Positions 17,864 to 28,010 of a stretch of DNA of 64,000 bases are shown piece after piece (position 1 is the first letter of the stretch; each line of letters starts with the position of its first letter). Under the pieces are notes generated by a model. That model searched no databases, had not been told where the DNA came from, and saw only the letters and a list, made by a program, of their open reading frames with translations. The stretch is taken from the NCBI RefSeq assembly GCF_002975275.1, contig NZ_PCOQ01000003.1, positions 62,001 through 126,000 of the forward strand, read 5' to 3'. The stretch comes from Achromobacter sp. MYb9. Its GTDB lineage: Bacteria > Pseudomonadota > Gammaproteobacteria > Burkholderiales > Burkholderiaceae_B. A program made the position numbers and the translations under genes.

Positions 17864-20800
17864 CTAGAACCGATAAGCCGCCTTCAGCGATCCCGAATGG
17901 CTGTTGCCTCGGGACGCGAACTCGCCGTCGTACTGCAGCCTGAAGTCCAGCCTATTGGCGTGCGTAACCTGGATGCCCGCGCCGATGCGTCCCACCACAT
18001 TGTCGGTGGGCATCGTGGTGGTGAAGCTTCCCACGCCATTAGAGGCGCCCGCGATCCTGGACTTGGTTTTCCAGCCATCCTCCGAAAGCAGCGACACGCC
18101 TGCGTAGGCGAAGGGCCGCAACATGGCGCCGCGCGGCAGTTCGCTGCGTCCGCCGATTTCCAACGTGGGGGCAAGGCCGAAGACCATCTGATCGCTGCTG
18201 GCGACCTTCAGATGCAGGGCGTCACCCGACTCTTCATAGCTGGACATTCGTGAGTAAGTCGCGTCCAGATCCACATAGGGTTTCATGTAGACGTTGCCGT
18301 CGGTAAAGGTCCTGGCCACGCGTATGCGCACGCCGAAGCTGTACACATCGGGCTTGCTCGTGGCTTGCGACTTGAAATTCGGGATCGCCAGATTGCGATT
18401 CAGGTCATACGACCCATAGCCTGCGCCCAGCGCGCCCGAAATCGTCCAGGGCCCGGCTTCACGCTTGAGCACCAGGCCGGCATACCCCGTGTCGCCGGAA
18501 CCGGTGACACGATGGTCGTCGCCACTAAGATGCGAGTTCTGGTAGGCGAATGAGCCGCCCAGATACCAGTCCGGCGCAATCCGCCGCTGACCGCCCAGCT
18601 GGTACGTGACGCTGTCCAGCGAGAATCCCGATGAGCCGTTGCCGCCGTCCTGGTTCGTATTGCGCCCCGTGATCTGCCCCCAGACGCAATCTTGCTCCTT
18701 GGTCATGGGACCGTCCGCCACGAACGTCGGGCAGGACATCATCGCGCCGGTGAAGCGCGCCATGCCCAGCTGCATTTGCGCGGCGGGCGCCAGCGCGACG
18801 CCGGGCGACAGGTCCGACAGGCGGTTCTGGTACGAGCCGGCCCCTTGGCGCGAGGCCGCGTCCAGCACCGCGTACAGCTTGGCAAGCTCGGCGGATCCGC
18901 CTTGATCCCAGTCACGTTGCAAGTGGCTCGCCACGTTCGTCGCGTTGTGCTTCAACTGCATCGAATTCGCGTTGAAGTTGGCGCCGACAGCGCGCACGTG
19001 GGTGGTGGCGCCATCCTGGCGCGTTTCGTAGTCGACCACGGGGGAATCCGATGCGGCCAAGACGCCGGTGCGGACACCCTTGACGTTCATTACCGCCAGC
19101 TCCCGATTCGGCAACAGCGCGAGCGGCGCCACGAGCAACTTGCCATCCAGGGTGGCAGGCCCGTTGATGGTGAGGAAGTCGGATGCCATCTTGTCGAAGT
19201 CCGCCCCCACCTTGAGGGTGCCCTGCGCGGATTGCGTGTAAGTCGTGTCGAAGGTCGTCGCGACGAAACGGGTACGGTCATAACCCCAGTTGGTGCCTTC
19301 ACGTCCGCCCAGCGCAACCAGGCCGTTGTTCTGCAGCGAGGCCCCGACGTATTCCGGGCCGGACGAAAAGGTGCCGGTATTTATCATCCCGCCGCCGTTC
19401 TGGTAGACGTTCCCCATCAACAAGCCGGCGTTGTTGATATTGAGCAGGCCGGTCGTGGCCCGGACCGCGGTGGCACCGGTTACCGAGCCAGTGCTCGCTA
19501 TGGTCATCATGCTATGGGCCGCGCTGTCCGTCCATATGCCGGTTGCTTGCGCGGTGGCGGATCCGCCGGTGACGCTGCCGCCGATGGTGAGGGTGACACC
19601 GTTTCCATTCGCGTTCTGCGCGAAGATGCCGATGCCATTGACCGCCGTTGACGAGACGATCGCATTGGGGCCGACCGTGACATCGACCGTGGCTTCGCTG
19701 AGGAATTCCGAAACGCCTGATCCTGCGTAGACGGTATTTCCATCGTCCGCCAGCTTCAGGCCGCCGGCGCCGCTGACGCTTTGCGCCAGGATCCCGACCG
19801 CGCCGGCGCCCGTCACGGCGATGATGCCGTTGTTGGTCACCGAGACGTTGCCACCTTGCCCGTCGCCCCCGGATATGGACCCGGCCTGGCTCGCATCGAC
19901 GCTGAGGGTGGGCGAAGTGCCTGGCAGGCCGATCAGGCCACCGCCTCCGCCCACCGATTGGGCGACCAGGCCATGGGAGCCGGTCCCGGTTGTCTTGATC
20001 CAGCTTTGCGTGCCCAGGCTTGCGGTCACCGTGCCGCCGTCAGCCTGCGCGCCGGGCTCCGGCGTGCTGCCGAAAATGCTGGTGTTGATCCCGGCGGTCG
20101 CTTGTTGATTTTGCGAGTTGATCACGATCCCGCCGCCGCCGCCCACGCTCTGCGCAAGCAACCCGAAGGCGTTATTGCCTTGCGTCGTGATGCGCAGCGT
20201 ACCGTTGTCTTGCAGGGTGACGGCGCCACCGTTGCCTTCGCTTGTATTCTGGGTTTGGCCGGTCGACAGTTTGATGGCCGGTATGGGATCGTCGGCGACG
20301 GCAACCCGCACACTGGTTCCCGCACCCGCGAAGCCGCCGCCGCCGCCCACCGATTGCAGCACCGTGCCGAACGCCGCTTCGCCTTGGGTGCCGATGGTCG
20401 TGATATTGGCCGGGGCGCCGGCAGGGGTAAAGAGGGTGACCGCACCGCCATCGCCGGCGCCACCGCCCGATCCGCCGTAGCCGACGCCGACGGCGAGGGT
20501 GCCGAAAAAGCCGTCCGAGCCATCCGCGGCATGGCCGCCGCCACCGCCCACGCTCTGCGCGTAGATGCCGGCCGCGCCATACCCGCTGGTGGCAATCGAT
20601 CCGCCATTGAGCACCGTCGTCACCCTGCCGCCGGTTGAGCCCTTGCCACCATCGCCGCCCAGGCTGTAGTTGGAGTTCACGTCGACTTTCGTCGGATCCA
20701 CCCAGCCCGAGCCCGTTGCAAGGGCGCCGCCCCCTTTACCGCCGCCGCCGCCGATGCTCTGGGCAAATATCCCCGCAGACCAATCGCCCGCGGTGGTGAT

Positions 20801-23800
20801 CGTGCCTGTGGGATCCAGATTCACCGTGACCGCGCCACCGGTATTGCCTGCGCCGCCCGCGCCGCCGATCGACACATCATGATTAAGGTTGAGCTGAAAG
20901 TTGGGCGGCGTCTCTTTCAAGAGCTTCTGGTACACATCCTGGAGCACGTTCTTGGCGTCGACGCGACCATCAAGAATGGACACGATGGGATTGTCCGCGG
21001 AACCATCCGACCCCGCCGATCCACCTTGCCCGCCACCACCGCCGATGGACTGCGCCTGCACGCCCGCGGCGTCACCGCCGTAGGTGGCGATGTTGCCGCC
21101 GACCGTCACCCCAACGGCGCCTCCCGCGCCGCCGGCCCCGCCCGTCTTGCCCACTTTGACGTCGAACGACGGTGACACGTGCATTGCCAGGCCAACGAAG
21201 TTATAGGAGCCGCCTTGTGACGCACCCCCGCCGCCGCCAATGCTCTGCGCCAGCACGCCCATGGCGCCGGATCCCGCGGTCTGGATCTGCCCCGTGGGCA
21301 AGACCTCCACCTGGACCAGGCCCCCATTGCCGCCGCCGGCGCCTGATCCGCCCAAGCCGATGCTGGCCGTCAGGACGGACCCGGTGCCGAAATCCTGCGT
21401 GTTTGCACTGCCGAAGCCGGCGTTGCCGCCCCCGCCACCAATCGATTGCGCGGTGATGCCGTTGGCATAATCGCCGTAGGTGGCGATAGTGCTGCTTGCA
21501 GTCCCGGCCGCATCGGGCGTGAACGTGGCTTGCCCGCCGGATACGTTGACCAGTCCCCCAAGGGCGGTCCAGACGGAATTGCCGCTGCCGCCGGCGCCGC
21601 CGTCCGCACCCACGGCCACGGCCACGTTCAGGGATAAGGAGAGCGCTTTTTCCGGCACCGTACCGCCGTAATCCAGCGCAGCGGCCAGCGACGACGAGTC
21701 GCCGCCCGCGCCGCCGCCGCCGCCGATGCTCTGGATCAATACACCGTGCGCGCCCTGGCCCCGGGTTTCGATCTGTGCCCCTTGCGCCGCAGCAAAGGTC
21801 ACGTAGTTGCCATCACCCGCGATACCGCCCGTGCCGCCCACCGCCACCGAAACAGGAATCGAAACCTGGGTGCCGGCTTCAGTCACCGGGATCCCGATTG
21901 CCGCCGCCTTCGCCGTGGCATTACCGCCCAGGCCGCCGCCGCCACCTATGCTCTGAATGACGGCGCCGAACGAATCGATGGGCTGCGCGTTCGCCGTCAG
22001 GCACGGGTCGGCGCAGGTGCCGTTGACCAGCCGCGAGGTCTGGCCCGTCTTGATGCTGCCGCCCAACATTTGGGAATTGACAGCGCCGCTGTTGCCGCCG
22101 GCTCCGCCTTGCCCGCCCACCGCGACGGCGACTGTCGCCAGGGGGCCGACGCTGTAAGCGAACGCCTGCCCCCCGGTGCCGCCGCCACCCCCGATGGACT
22201 GGCCGACCAGGCCTGCCGCCTTGGTGCCCTGGGTGACGATATTGGAATTGTCCAGGTTCAGCTGGACGGATCCGCCCGTGCCACCGTCACCGCCCGATGC
22301 GCCAATGGCGACCGAATGGAAAATGCCAAAGCTGCTGGCATTGCCTCCATTGCCGCCACCACCGCCGATGGATTGGGCGACCAGGCCGTGCGCGTTGTCG
22401 CCGCCGGTAGTGAGTGTCAGGTTGGTGGGCGTGCCGATCACGTCGCCGCCCGAGCCGCCTTTACCGCCGCTGCTGCCCAGGCTGATCAGCCCCTGCGTCG
22501 CACCGCCCGCGCCACCGCCGCCGCCGATGGATTGCGCCAGGACACCTATCGCGGACAGCCCCGTGGTGGTGATGGTCCCGGACGCGTTGATGCTTACCTT
22601 GTTGGCGTTGGCCTGGAGCGGATTGGTGTTGGCATCGCCACCCAGCGAAACCCCCAGGCCGCTGGCGCTTCCCGCCGCGCCGCCGCTGCCGCCGATGGAC
22701 TGTGCCAGGACGCCCATTGCCATGGTGCCGCTGGTGCGAATGGCGCCGGTGTTCGTCACGGCAATGGCGCCGGGCGAACCCGCGGCGCCACCCGTGCCGC
22801 CTTTGCTGTAGAAAATGCCGTAGTCGACCGACGCGGCGCCGCCCGCGCCCCCCAGGGACTGCGCGATGATGCCGATTGCGTCCGCGCCGGCGGTCGTTAT
22901 CGTGCCGGCGTTGGCGACGGTTATCGCGCCTGCCGAGCCGCCGTTGCCACCACTGCCGTCAACGCCGCTCAACTGGCCGTTGCCGTTGCCGCCGTTAGCG
23001 CCGGCGCCGCTGGCGGTTTGTGCCAGGATGCCGGGCGAGCTTTGCCCCTGCGTCGATATGGTCGTGTTTGCATCCGTCGATATCGTCAACGTGCCCGTCG
23101 AGCCACCATTGCCGCCGTTGCCTCCCTGGACGTCAGTCCCGGTAGCGGACGCGGCGGTACCGCCAACATTGCCCAGGTTCTGCGCAAGGATGCCGAAGGC
23201 GTTTGCGCCCTGTGTGGAGATCGATGTTCCGGTCAGGGTCACGTTCATCGATCCGGTGGAGCCGCCGGCGCCGCCATCGCCCCCTGAACCGCCGCCGATC
23301 GTTCCGGTGAGCGTACCGCCGTTGCCCCCCACTCCGCCTTGCAACACCGCATAGATGCCATGGGAGTCGCTCGCCGTGGTGGTGATGGCGATGGGCAGGG
23401 CCTTGCTGCCCGCCAATTTGACCGTCAAGCTGCCGACATTGCCGCCGTTGCCGCCATTGCCCGCGTTGCTGCTGCCCAACCCCAACGCATCGCCGCTGTA
23501 GTAGCCGCCCGCGCCGCCGGCACCGCCCAGTTGCGAGGTCTGGATGCCCGACGCATGGTCGCCTGTGGTGGACAAGGTGATAGGGGCCGCGGCCGTGGTG
23601 ACCCATACGCCCGCGTCGCCGGCCTGACCCCCAAGGCCACCATTACGGTCGTGATAGCTGCCGCTGTTGAAGTTGCCGCCGCCAGCGCCGCCGAGCGCCG
23701 AAACCAGCAACGCCGGCAACTGGCTTCCCGTCGTTGAAACACTGGCGTCCGTCACGTTGATCTGCAAGGGAACCTGCGAGCCGTTGATGGTGCCGGCGTT

Positions 23801-24922
23801 GCCGCCATTGCCACCCAAGGTGTCATCTTCGTCGGCCATGCCATTGCCGCCATTGCCCGCCAGGATGATGGCTGCGACGCCCGCTCCGGGGGCTGGCGGC
23901 GTGCCGGCCTGGGTGACGGTGACGTTGCCACCGCTCAGCAGGGTGACCCGGGCGCTGAGGTCGCTCGCCGCGCCGATGCCGGCCGCACCGCCATTGCCCA
24001 GGCCCTTGTCGGTCGAATCGCCGCCCTTGCCCGACGTGGATTGGGCCAGGACGCCATACAGCGCGGACGAGGCGCTCGAGTTGTTGGCCCAAACCCAATT
24101 CAAAGCGACGTTGCCGGAATTCGTGACCGAAGCGCTGCCGCCGCCGCCGCCCATGTTGGCGCCGCCGTCGTATTGGTCGGCGCCATTGCCGCCGTTGCTG
24201 GATGCCAGGATGCCTGCGTAGCGTCCCGTTCCCGCCAGGTTGACGTTGATGTTTCCGGTATTGACGATGGACGCGCCCGCCGACTGGCCGCCGGCCCCGC
24301 TGGGGTTATGGTCGTCCGTGGTGCCGCTACCGGCGCCGCCTTGGCTCAGCGCGGCCACGGCCGCGCCGCCCGCTACCGTGACGTTGGGCAGATTGATGCT
24401 GACGTCGCCGTGATTGGTCACCGAAACGATCTCGGTCTGCGACCGGCCGGCTACGCCGCCATTGCCGCCATAGTCGCCGTTGCTGCTGCTGGCGGCATTG
24501 CCACCCTGCATTTGGGCGAAAAGCCCGTAGAGGTTGCCGTCGGTGACGATCGAACCTCCTGTGGACTGCAACGTCAGGTTGCCCGTGTTGATCACGGTCA
24601 GGCCTTGTGTATCGATACCGGTCAGCGTGCCATCTGGATTGCCGTTGCCGCCAATCGACAAGGCCTGCAGCGCGGCCTTTGTTGAAGCACCCACCGTCAC
24701 CGTGATGTCCGCGCCGGCATTTGCGTTCATGGGCGGCACGGGGTTGTAGTATCCGGCCTGGAATATGACCGCTTCCTGGGAAGTGCCCGACGTGTTGCAG
24801 GACAGCCCGCTGCTGCTGCCGCCGCAGTTGTACGTCTGGCCAGACGCCGACCCTCCCAAAAAGGCGCCGGCAATCGCGGCTGAGAGCGTGGTCACACGAA
24901 GGTAAACCCGGCGGTTTGTCAT
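17864..24922 (-). CDS. Giant glycine-rich autotransporter (type Va secretion), about 2350 aa
   Basis: The ATG at 24922 gives 2352 residues beginning with a signal peptide (RVYLRVTTLSAAIAGAFLGG) and mature YNCGG. The open frame extends further upstream, but that part has no signal and would cross the regulator's promoter. The passenger, residues about 30-2070, is built of degenerate 60-100 residue units. I count at least 13 copies of QS[I/V]GGGGG plus many looser variants (QSLGGAGG, QNLGNVGG), typical of beta-solenoid passengers. The last 270 or so residues are an autotransporter barrel from CVWGQITGRN to the terminal AAYRF. A Cys pair just before the barrel (MMSCP and DCVWG) is conserved in this type. 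Likely a surface adhesin or matrix protein. The function is unproven. Confidence 0.9.
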   Translation of the reverse strand: MTNRRVYLRVTTLSAAIAGAFLGGSASGQTYNCGGSSSGLSCNTSGTSQEAVIFQAGYYNPVPPMNANAGADITVTVGASTKAALQALSIGGNGNPDGTLTGIDTQGLTVINTGNLTLQSTGGSIVTDGNLYGLFAQMQGGNAASSSNGDYGGNGGVAGRSQTEIVSVTNHGDVSINLPNVTVAGGAAVAALSQGGAGSGTTDDHNPSGAGGQSAGASIVNTGNINVNLAGTGRYAGILASSNGGNGADQYDGGANMGGGGGSASVTNSGNVALNWVWANNSSASSALYGVLAQSTSGKGGDSTDKGLGNGGAAGIGAASDLSARVTLLSGGNVTVTQAGTPPAPGAGVAAIILAGNGGNGMADEDDTLGGNGGNAGTINGSQVPLQINVTDASVSTTGSQLPALLVSALGGAGGGNFNSGSYHDRNGGLGGQAGDAGVWVTTAAAPITLSTTGDHASGIQTSQLGGAGGAGGYYSGDALGLGSSNAGNGGNGGNVGSLTVKLAGSKALPIAITTTASDSHGIYAVLQGGVGGNGGTLTGTIGGGSGGDGGAGGSTGSMNVTLTGTSISTQGANAFGILAQNLGNVGGTAASATGTDVQGGNGGNGGSTGTLTISTDANTTISTQGQSSPGILAQTASGAGANGGNGNGQLSGVDGSGGNGGSAGAITVANAGTITTAGADAIGIIAQSLGGAGGAASVDYGIFYSKGGTGGAAGSPGAIAVTNTGAIRTSGTMAMGVLAQSIGGSGGAAGSASGLGVSLGGDANTNPLQANANKVSINASGTITTTGLSAIGVLAQSIGGGGGAGGATQGLISLGSSGGKGGSGGDVIGTPTNLTLTTGGDNAHGLVAQSIGGGGGNGGNASSFGIFHSVAIGASGGDGGTGGSVQLNLDNSNIVTQGTKAAGLVGQSIGGGGGTGGQAFAYSVGPLATVAVAVGGQGGAGGNSGAVNSQMLGGSIKTGQTSRLVNGTCADPCLTANAQPIDSFGAVIQSIGGGGGLGGNATAKAAAIGIPVTEAGTQVSIPVSVAVGGTGGIAGDGNYVTFAAAQGAQIETRGQGAHGVLIQSIGGGGGAGGDSSSLAAALDYGGTVPEKALSLSLNVAVAVGADGGAGGSGNSVWTALGGLVNVSGGQATFTPDAAGTASSTIATYGDYANGITAQSIGGGGGNAGFGSANTQDFGTGSVLTASIGLGGSGAGGGNGGLVQVEVLPTGQIQTAGSGAMGVLAQSIGGGGGASQGGSYNFVGLAMHVSPSFDVKVGKTGGAGGAGGAVGVTVGGNIATYGGDAAGVQAQSIGGGGGQGGSAGSDGSADNPIVSILDGRVDAKNVLQDVYQKLLKETPPNFQLNLNHDVSIGGAGGAGNTGGAVTVNLDPTGTITTAGDWSAGIFAQSIGGGGGKGGGALATGSGWVDPTKVDVNSNYSLGGDGGKGSTGGRVTTVLNGGSIATSGYGAAGIYAQSVGGGGGHAADGSDGFFGTLAVGVGYGGSGGGAGDGGAVTLFTPAGAPANITTIGTQGEAAFGTVLQSVGGGGGFAGAGTSVRVAVADDPIPAIKLSTGQTQNTSEGNGGAVTLQDNGTLRITTQGNNAFGLLAQSVGGGGGIVINSQNQQATAGINTSIFGSTPEPGAQADGGTVTASLGTQSWIKTTGTGSHGLVAQSVGGGGGLIGLPGTSPTLSVDASQAGSISGGDGQGGNVSVTNNGIIAVTGAGAVGILAQSVSGAGGLKLADDGNTVYAGSGVSEFLSEATVDVTVGPNAIVSSTAVNGIGIFAQNANGNGVTLTIGGSVTGGSATAQATGIWTDSAAHSMMTIASTGSVTGATAVRATTGLLNINNAGLLMGNVYQNGGGMINTGTFSSGPEYVGASLQNNGLVALGGREGTNWGYDRTRFVATTFDTTYTQSAQGTLKVGADFDKMASDFLTINGPATLDGKLLVAPLALLPNRELAVMNVKGVRTGVLAASDSPVVDYETRQDGATTHVRAVGANFNANSMQLKHNATNVASHLQRDWDQGGSAELAKLYAVLDAASRQGAGSYQNRLSDLSPGVALAPAAQMQLGMARFTGAMMSCPTFVADGPMTKEQDCVWGQITGRNTNQDGGNGSSGFSLDSVTYQLGGQRRIAPDWYLGGSFAYQNSHLSGDDHRVTGSGDTGYAGLVLKREAGPWTISGALGAGYGSYDLNRNLAIPNFKSQATSKPDVYSFGVRIRVARTFTDGNVYMKPYVDLDATYSRMSSYEESGDALHLKVASSDQMVFGLAPTLEIGGRSELPRGAMLRPFAYAGVSLLSEDGWKTKSRIAGASNGVGSFTTTMPTDNVVGRIGAGIQVTHANRLDFRLQYDGEFASRGNSHSGSLKAAYRF

Positions 24923-24989
24923 ATTTTTCCGGTTATCAAGAGAGCGCTGAGGTAGGCTGACGCAGCATAAAAAACTTGTGCGACACTGT

Positions 24990-25011
24990 ATGTCCCTAGA
25001 ACTGAGGACAT
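24990..25011. promoter_or_regulatory. Inverted repeat in divergent promoter, candidate response-regulator site
   Basis: ATGTCC (24990-24995) and GGACAT (25006-25011) form a perfect 6-bp inverted repeat with a 10-bp spacer. It lies 68 bp upstream of the autotransporter start and about 110 bp upstream of the preferred response-regulator start. It is a plausible dimer site for the NarL-type regulator. Assignment is by position. Confidence 0.45.
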
Positions 25012-25123
25012 GACGGAACAAGCCGATGAAGGCAGACTCCCCAGTTATGTTCCGAGCGGGGTTCATCCTAGGGATCCGGTGCGCCATGGTCGATATAAAT
25101 CGAAGCCGTCCGATGGTCATTTG

Positions 25124-25894
25124 ATGCGAAAAAAAGACACTCAACAAAGGTCTGAACCGGCGGCGCAAACTCCCGGCACGAATGAAGCGCTGCCGCGCGC
25201 AAGCCGCGCATCGGCAGCCGACGGGGTGCCTATACGTGTCGCGACGGTCGAAGACGATGCGGTTTGCCTGCAGGCATTGGCGCACGCCGTGGAGACCGCG
25301 CCGGGATTAAGCATGGTGTGGATGGCGGCCAACCGGCGCGAAGCGTTGTCCCTGCTGCCGCGCCAGCCGCTCGACGTGCTGCTGGTGGACCTGGGCTTGC
25401 CCGATGGCTCCGGCCTGGATGTGATCACCGCGGCGCGGCAAACCTGGCCCGATTGCGCCGTGATGGTAAGCACCATTTTTGGGGATGAGACGCACGTCCT
25501 GCGCGCCATCGAAGCGGGCGCCATGGGCTATGTGCTGAAGGACTTGAGCGCGCAGGAACTGGTCGCCGAAATCCGCAGCCTGCATGCGGGAGGCAGCCCG
25601 ATCAACCCGATGGTGGCCAGGAAGCTGCTGTTGCGGCACACCGTGCAGGCGGCGCCCGTCGAGGCCGTCGCCGCCCCGGCAAACGTGCCCCTTGTATCGC
25701 CTTCGGCGCGCGAAGCCGAGACGCTGCGCCTGGTCTCGCGTGGCTATACGGTAGACGAGGTTGCCAGCGCCTTGGGTGTCTCACCGCACACCGTGCAGAC
25801 CTTTGTGCGGCGCATCTATACCAAGCTGCAGGTGAATTCGCGGGCCGAAGCGGTGCGCGAGGGCGCGCGACACGGGTGGCTGAGTGAGGATTGA
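25124..25894 (+). CDS. NarL/FixJ-type response regulator
   Basis: About 256 residues. The receiver domain starts at VPIRVATVEDDAVC (acidic pocket EDD). The phosphoacceptor Asp is in VLLVDLGLPDGSGLDV (about residue 89), the conserved Thr/Ser in VMVSTIFGDE, and Lys in YVLKDLSAQELV. The C-terminal LuxR-type HTH is SAREAETLRLVSRGYTVDEV and VSPHTVQTFVRRIYTKLQV. The start is uncertain: ATG 25124 is chosen, but ATG 25010 is also in frame and would add 38 residues. The gene overlaps the kinase gene and is divergent from the autotransporter gene, so control of that surface protein is the natural hypothesis. Confidence 0.9.
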   Translation: MRKKDTQQRSEPAAQTPGTNEALPRASRASAADGVPIRVATVEDDAVCLQALAHAVETAPGLSMVWMAANRREALSLLPRQPLDVLLVDLGLPDGSGLDVITAARQTWPDCAVMVSTIFGDETHVLRAIEAGAMGYVLKDLSAQELVAEIRSLHAGGSPINPMVARKLLLRHTVQAAPVEAVAAPANVPLVSPSAREAETLRLVSRGYTVDEVASALGVSPHTVQTFVRRIYTKLQVNSRAEAVREGARHGWLSED

Positions 25895-28010
25895 ACGGTC
25901 AAGGGGGGCGTGGCCTTGGGCGGCCATTCGTAATTGGGACGCTGTGCTCGCGTCAATGCTCGGCTTTTTTCTGCTGGCTGTTTGCGGATTGGCGCGCGCC
26001 GAGTCACCCGTGCTCCATATCACCGAAGCGCAGATGTGGTCATCATCAAGCACGACCTGGATGCAGCCGGCTTCGATGGCTGAACTGGACGCCGGGGACA
26101 GCGCCATGAATGCCGCCGACGCCGACTGGCATTCGATACATCTGCCGCATGCCCGGCCGCGAGCGGCGTGGCCGCGACGTGTGCAGGGCGCCGCGGACCG
26201 TGCCGAAGTGCAGTGGTACCGCGTGCACATTGCCGCCACGGCCTTCACGACGCCGCGGCTGCGGCTATACGCAGCACGCTGGCAGGCAACCGGCACGCTG
26301 GCGGTATACGTGAACGGGCAGCGCGCCTGGCAATCGCGGGGTGACCGCGCCTGGAACAACTTCAATCATCCTTTATGGGTGGATCTGGGCGGCCTGCTGC
26401 AGCCGGGCAAGGATGCGTGGGTGTATGTGCGCATGGCCAACCAGCCGAATACGGGCGGCGCGCTGTCGTCGATGTGGGTCGGATCGGCGGCCGACCTGGT
26501 GCCGTCCTGGCGCTGGCGCACCTTTCTGCAGACGGCGCTGCCGACCTATTGGCGTGGCTCTTTCCTGCTGCTGGGATTCTTTGCCTTGGGCATCGCCGTG
26601 TGGCTGCGCGCTAACCGCCGTCGTGATACCAGCCTGGTGCCGGCCGGCGGGGCGTGGCCGTTCGCGCTTTTCTTCTGCATGGCGGTTGCGCAGGCGCTGG
26701 CTGCCTTGCTGTTCCTGGTGGACGACGCGGGCCTGGACATGAGCTTCGCCTGGTTCTCCTGGATGACCTTGGTGGGCATGGTCACCGTGCCGGTCTGCGG
26801 GTTTCATTTCCTTGGCATGGTGCAGCATCGTCCGCGCCCGCGCTTGGGCCGCGTCCTGGTGGTGTACTGGGCCATCGTCGTCGTGGCGACGCTGCCCTAT
26901 TGGTGGACGGAGTATCCCGGGGTTCTGGCAGTGCAACGCCTGGCAATCCTGCCGCCGGCCCTGGCGCAGATCTATGCCGCCATGGCCAATGCCTGGCATG
27001 AGCGCAGCCGCGCCAATGTGCTGCTGGCCGCATGGGGGCCTGTGTCGTTGCTGATGGCGTGGCATGACCTGCGCATGCAGAGCTTCAAGGTGGACATGGA
27101 AGGCATTTACCTGACGCCTTATGTGAATCTGGGCCTGCTCACCCTGTTCGTGTATGTCGCGTTCACGCGCTACACCCGTGCGCTGTCGGTGGCTGCGCGC
27201 GCCCGCGTCGTGCTGGCCGAACAACTGGCCGCGCAGGAGCGCGAACTGGTCCAGGCCCATGAGCGCCTGCGCGTCGCCGAGCGCGAGCAGACACTATTGA
27301 ACGAGCGTCAACGCCTGATGAGCGAGATGCATGATGGCGTGGGGTCGTCTCTGATGAGCGCGCTGCGCCAGGTGGAGCTGGGGCGCACGCCGCTTGATAT
27401 CGCCCAGGTTCTGCGGGAATGCATCGACGATCTGAAGATCGCCATCGATTCCCTGGAAAGCACCGATGCCGACCTGTTGGCCTTGTTGGGGGCCTTGCGC
27501 TTTCGTTTGGGGCCGAGGTTGACCGGCGCCGGCATCGCGCTGCGTTGGCGGATGAGCGACCTGCCGCCGCTGCAGTGGCTCGACGCGCAAAGCGCCCTGC
27601 ATGTGCTGCGTATCCTGCAGGAGGTGCTGACCAATATCGTCAAGCACAGCGATGCAACGGATATCACCGTGACCACCGCCGAAGCGAAGGCGGCTGCGAG
27701 CGGCGCGGGTGAGGTCGGCGTTTGGGTGTGCGTGCAGGACAATGGCCGGCCGTTCATGCCACCGCCGCCAGAGTTGGCATTGCCGGGGCGGCGGGGCGTG
27801 GCCAATATACGCAATCGCGTGGCGGTACTGGGCGCGCGTTGCGTTTGGCAGCCCCTGCCTGGCGGCACCCTGTTCAAGCTGTGGCTGCCCTTGTTCCAGC
27901 ACGACGGTGATGACCAGAAAAAGCTGCCCGAGCCTCATGGCGTAGAAGCCGCCGAAGCCGGTCGAGCAGTACTTCTTGTCCAGCAGGTTGTTGACGTTCA
28001 GCGTCGCTGA
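25884..28010 (+). CDS. Membrane histidine kinase (7TMR-DISM-like sensor, HisKA_3)
   Basis: 708 residues from a GTG at 25884 overlapping the regulator stop by 11 bp. There is a signal-anchor, then a periplasmic jelly-roll-like domain (RVHIAATAFTTPRLRLYAAR; VDLGGLLQPGKDAWVYVRMA). About seven membrane helices follow (residues about 210-430), then a coiled linker (LAAQERELVQAHERLRVAER). The H-box is SEMHDGVGSSLMSAL with phospho-His at about residue 483, and the HATPase domain includes LQEVLTNIVKHSDA and GRRGVANIRNR. The last 35 or so residues after LFKLWLPLFQ are read antisense through a TonB-receptor scrap, so the natural C-terminus has been replaced, probably without harming the catalytic core. 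Confidence 0.88.
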   Translation: MRIERSRGAWPWAAIRNWDAVLASMLGFFLLAVCGLARAESPVLHITEAQMWSSSSTTWMQPASMAELDAGDSAMNAADADWHSIHLPHARPRAAWPRRVQGAADRAEVQWYRVHIAATAFTTPRLRLYAARWQATGTLAVYVNGQRAWQSRGDRAWNNFNHPLWVDLGGLLQPGKDAWVYVRMANQPNTGGALSSMWVGSAADLVPSWRWRTFLQTALPTYWRGSFLLLGFFALGIAVWLRANRRRDTSLVPAGGAWPFALFFCMAVAQALAALLFLVDDAGLDMSFAWFSWMTLVGMVTVPVCGFHFLGMVQHRPRPRLGRVLVVYWAIVVVATLPYWWTEYPGVLAVQRLAILPPALAQIYAAMANAWHERSRANVLLAAWGPVSLLMAWHDLRMQSFKVDMEGIYLTPYVNLGLLTLFVYVAFTRYTRALSVAARARVVLAEQLAAQERELVQAHERLRVAEREQTLLNERQRLMSEMHDGVGSSLMSALRQVELGRTPLDIAQVLRECIDDLKIAIDSLESTDADLLALLGALRFRLGPRLTGAGIALRWRMSDLPPLQWLDAQSALHVLRILQEVLTNIVKHSDATDITVTTAEAKAAASGAGEVGVWVCVQDNGRPFMPPPPELALPGRRGVANIRNRVAVLGARCVWQPLPGGTLFKLWLPLFQHDGDDQKKLPEPHGVEAAEAGRAVLLVQQVVDVQRR

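Noticed and set aside
21746-23287. A 513-codon plus-strand frame inside the autotransporter gene
   Set aside because: The Ala/Arg-rich product arises from the complementary strand of glycine repeats. The minus strand encodes a continuous signal-passenger-barrel protein.
20100-23400. Regular repeated DNA strings that look like a CRISPR or tandem-repeat array
   Set aside because: The repeats are in frame and encode the QSIGGGGG loops. Intervals vary and no cas gene is present.
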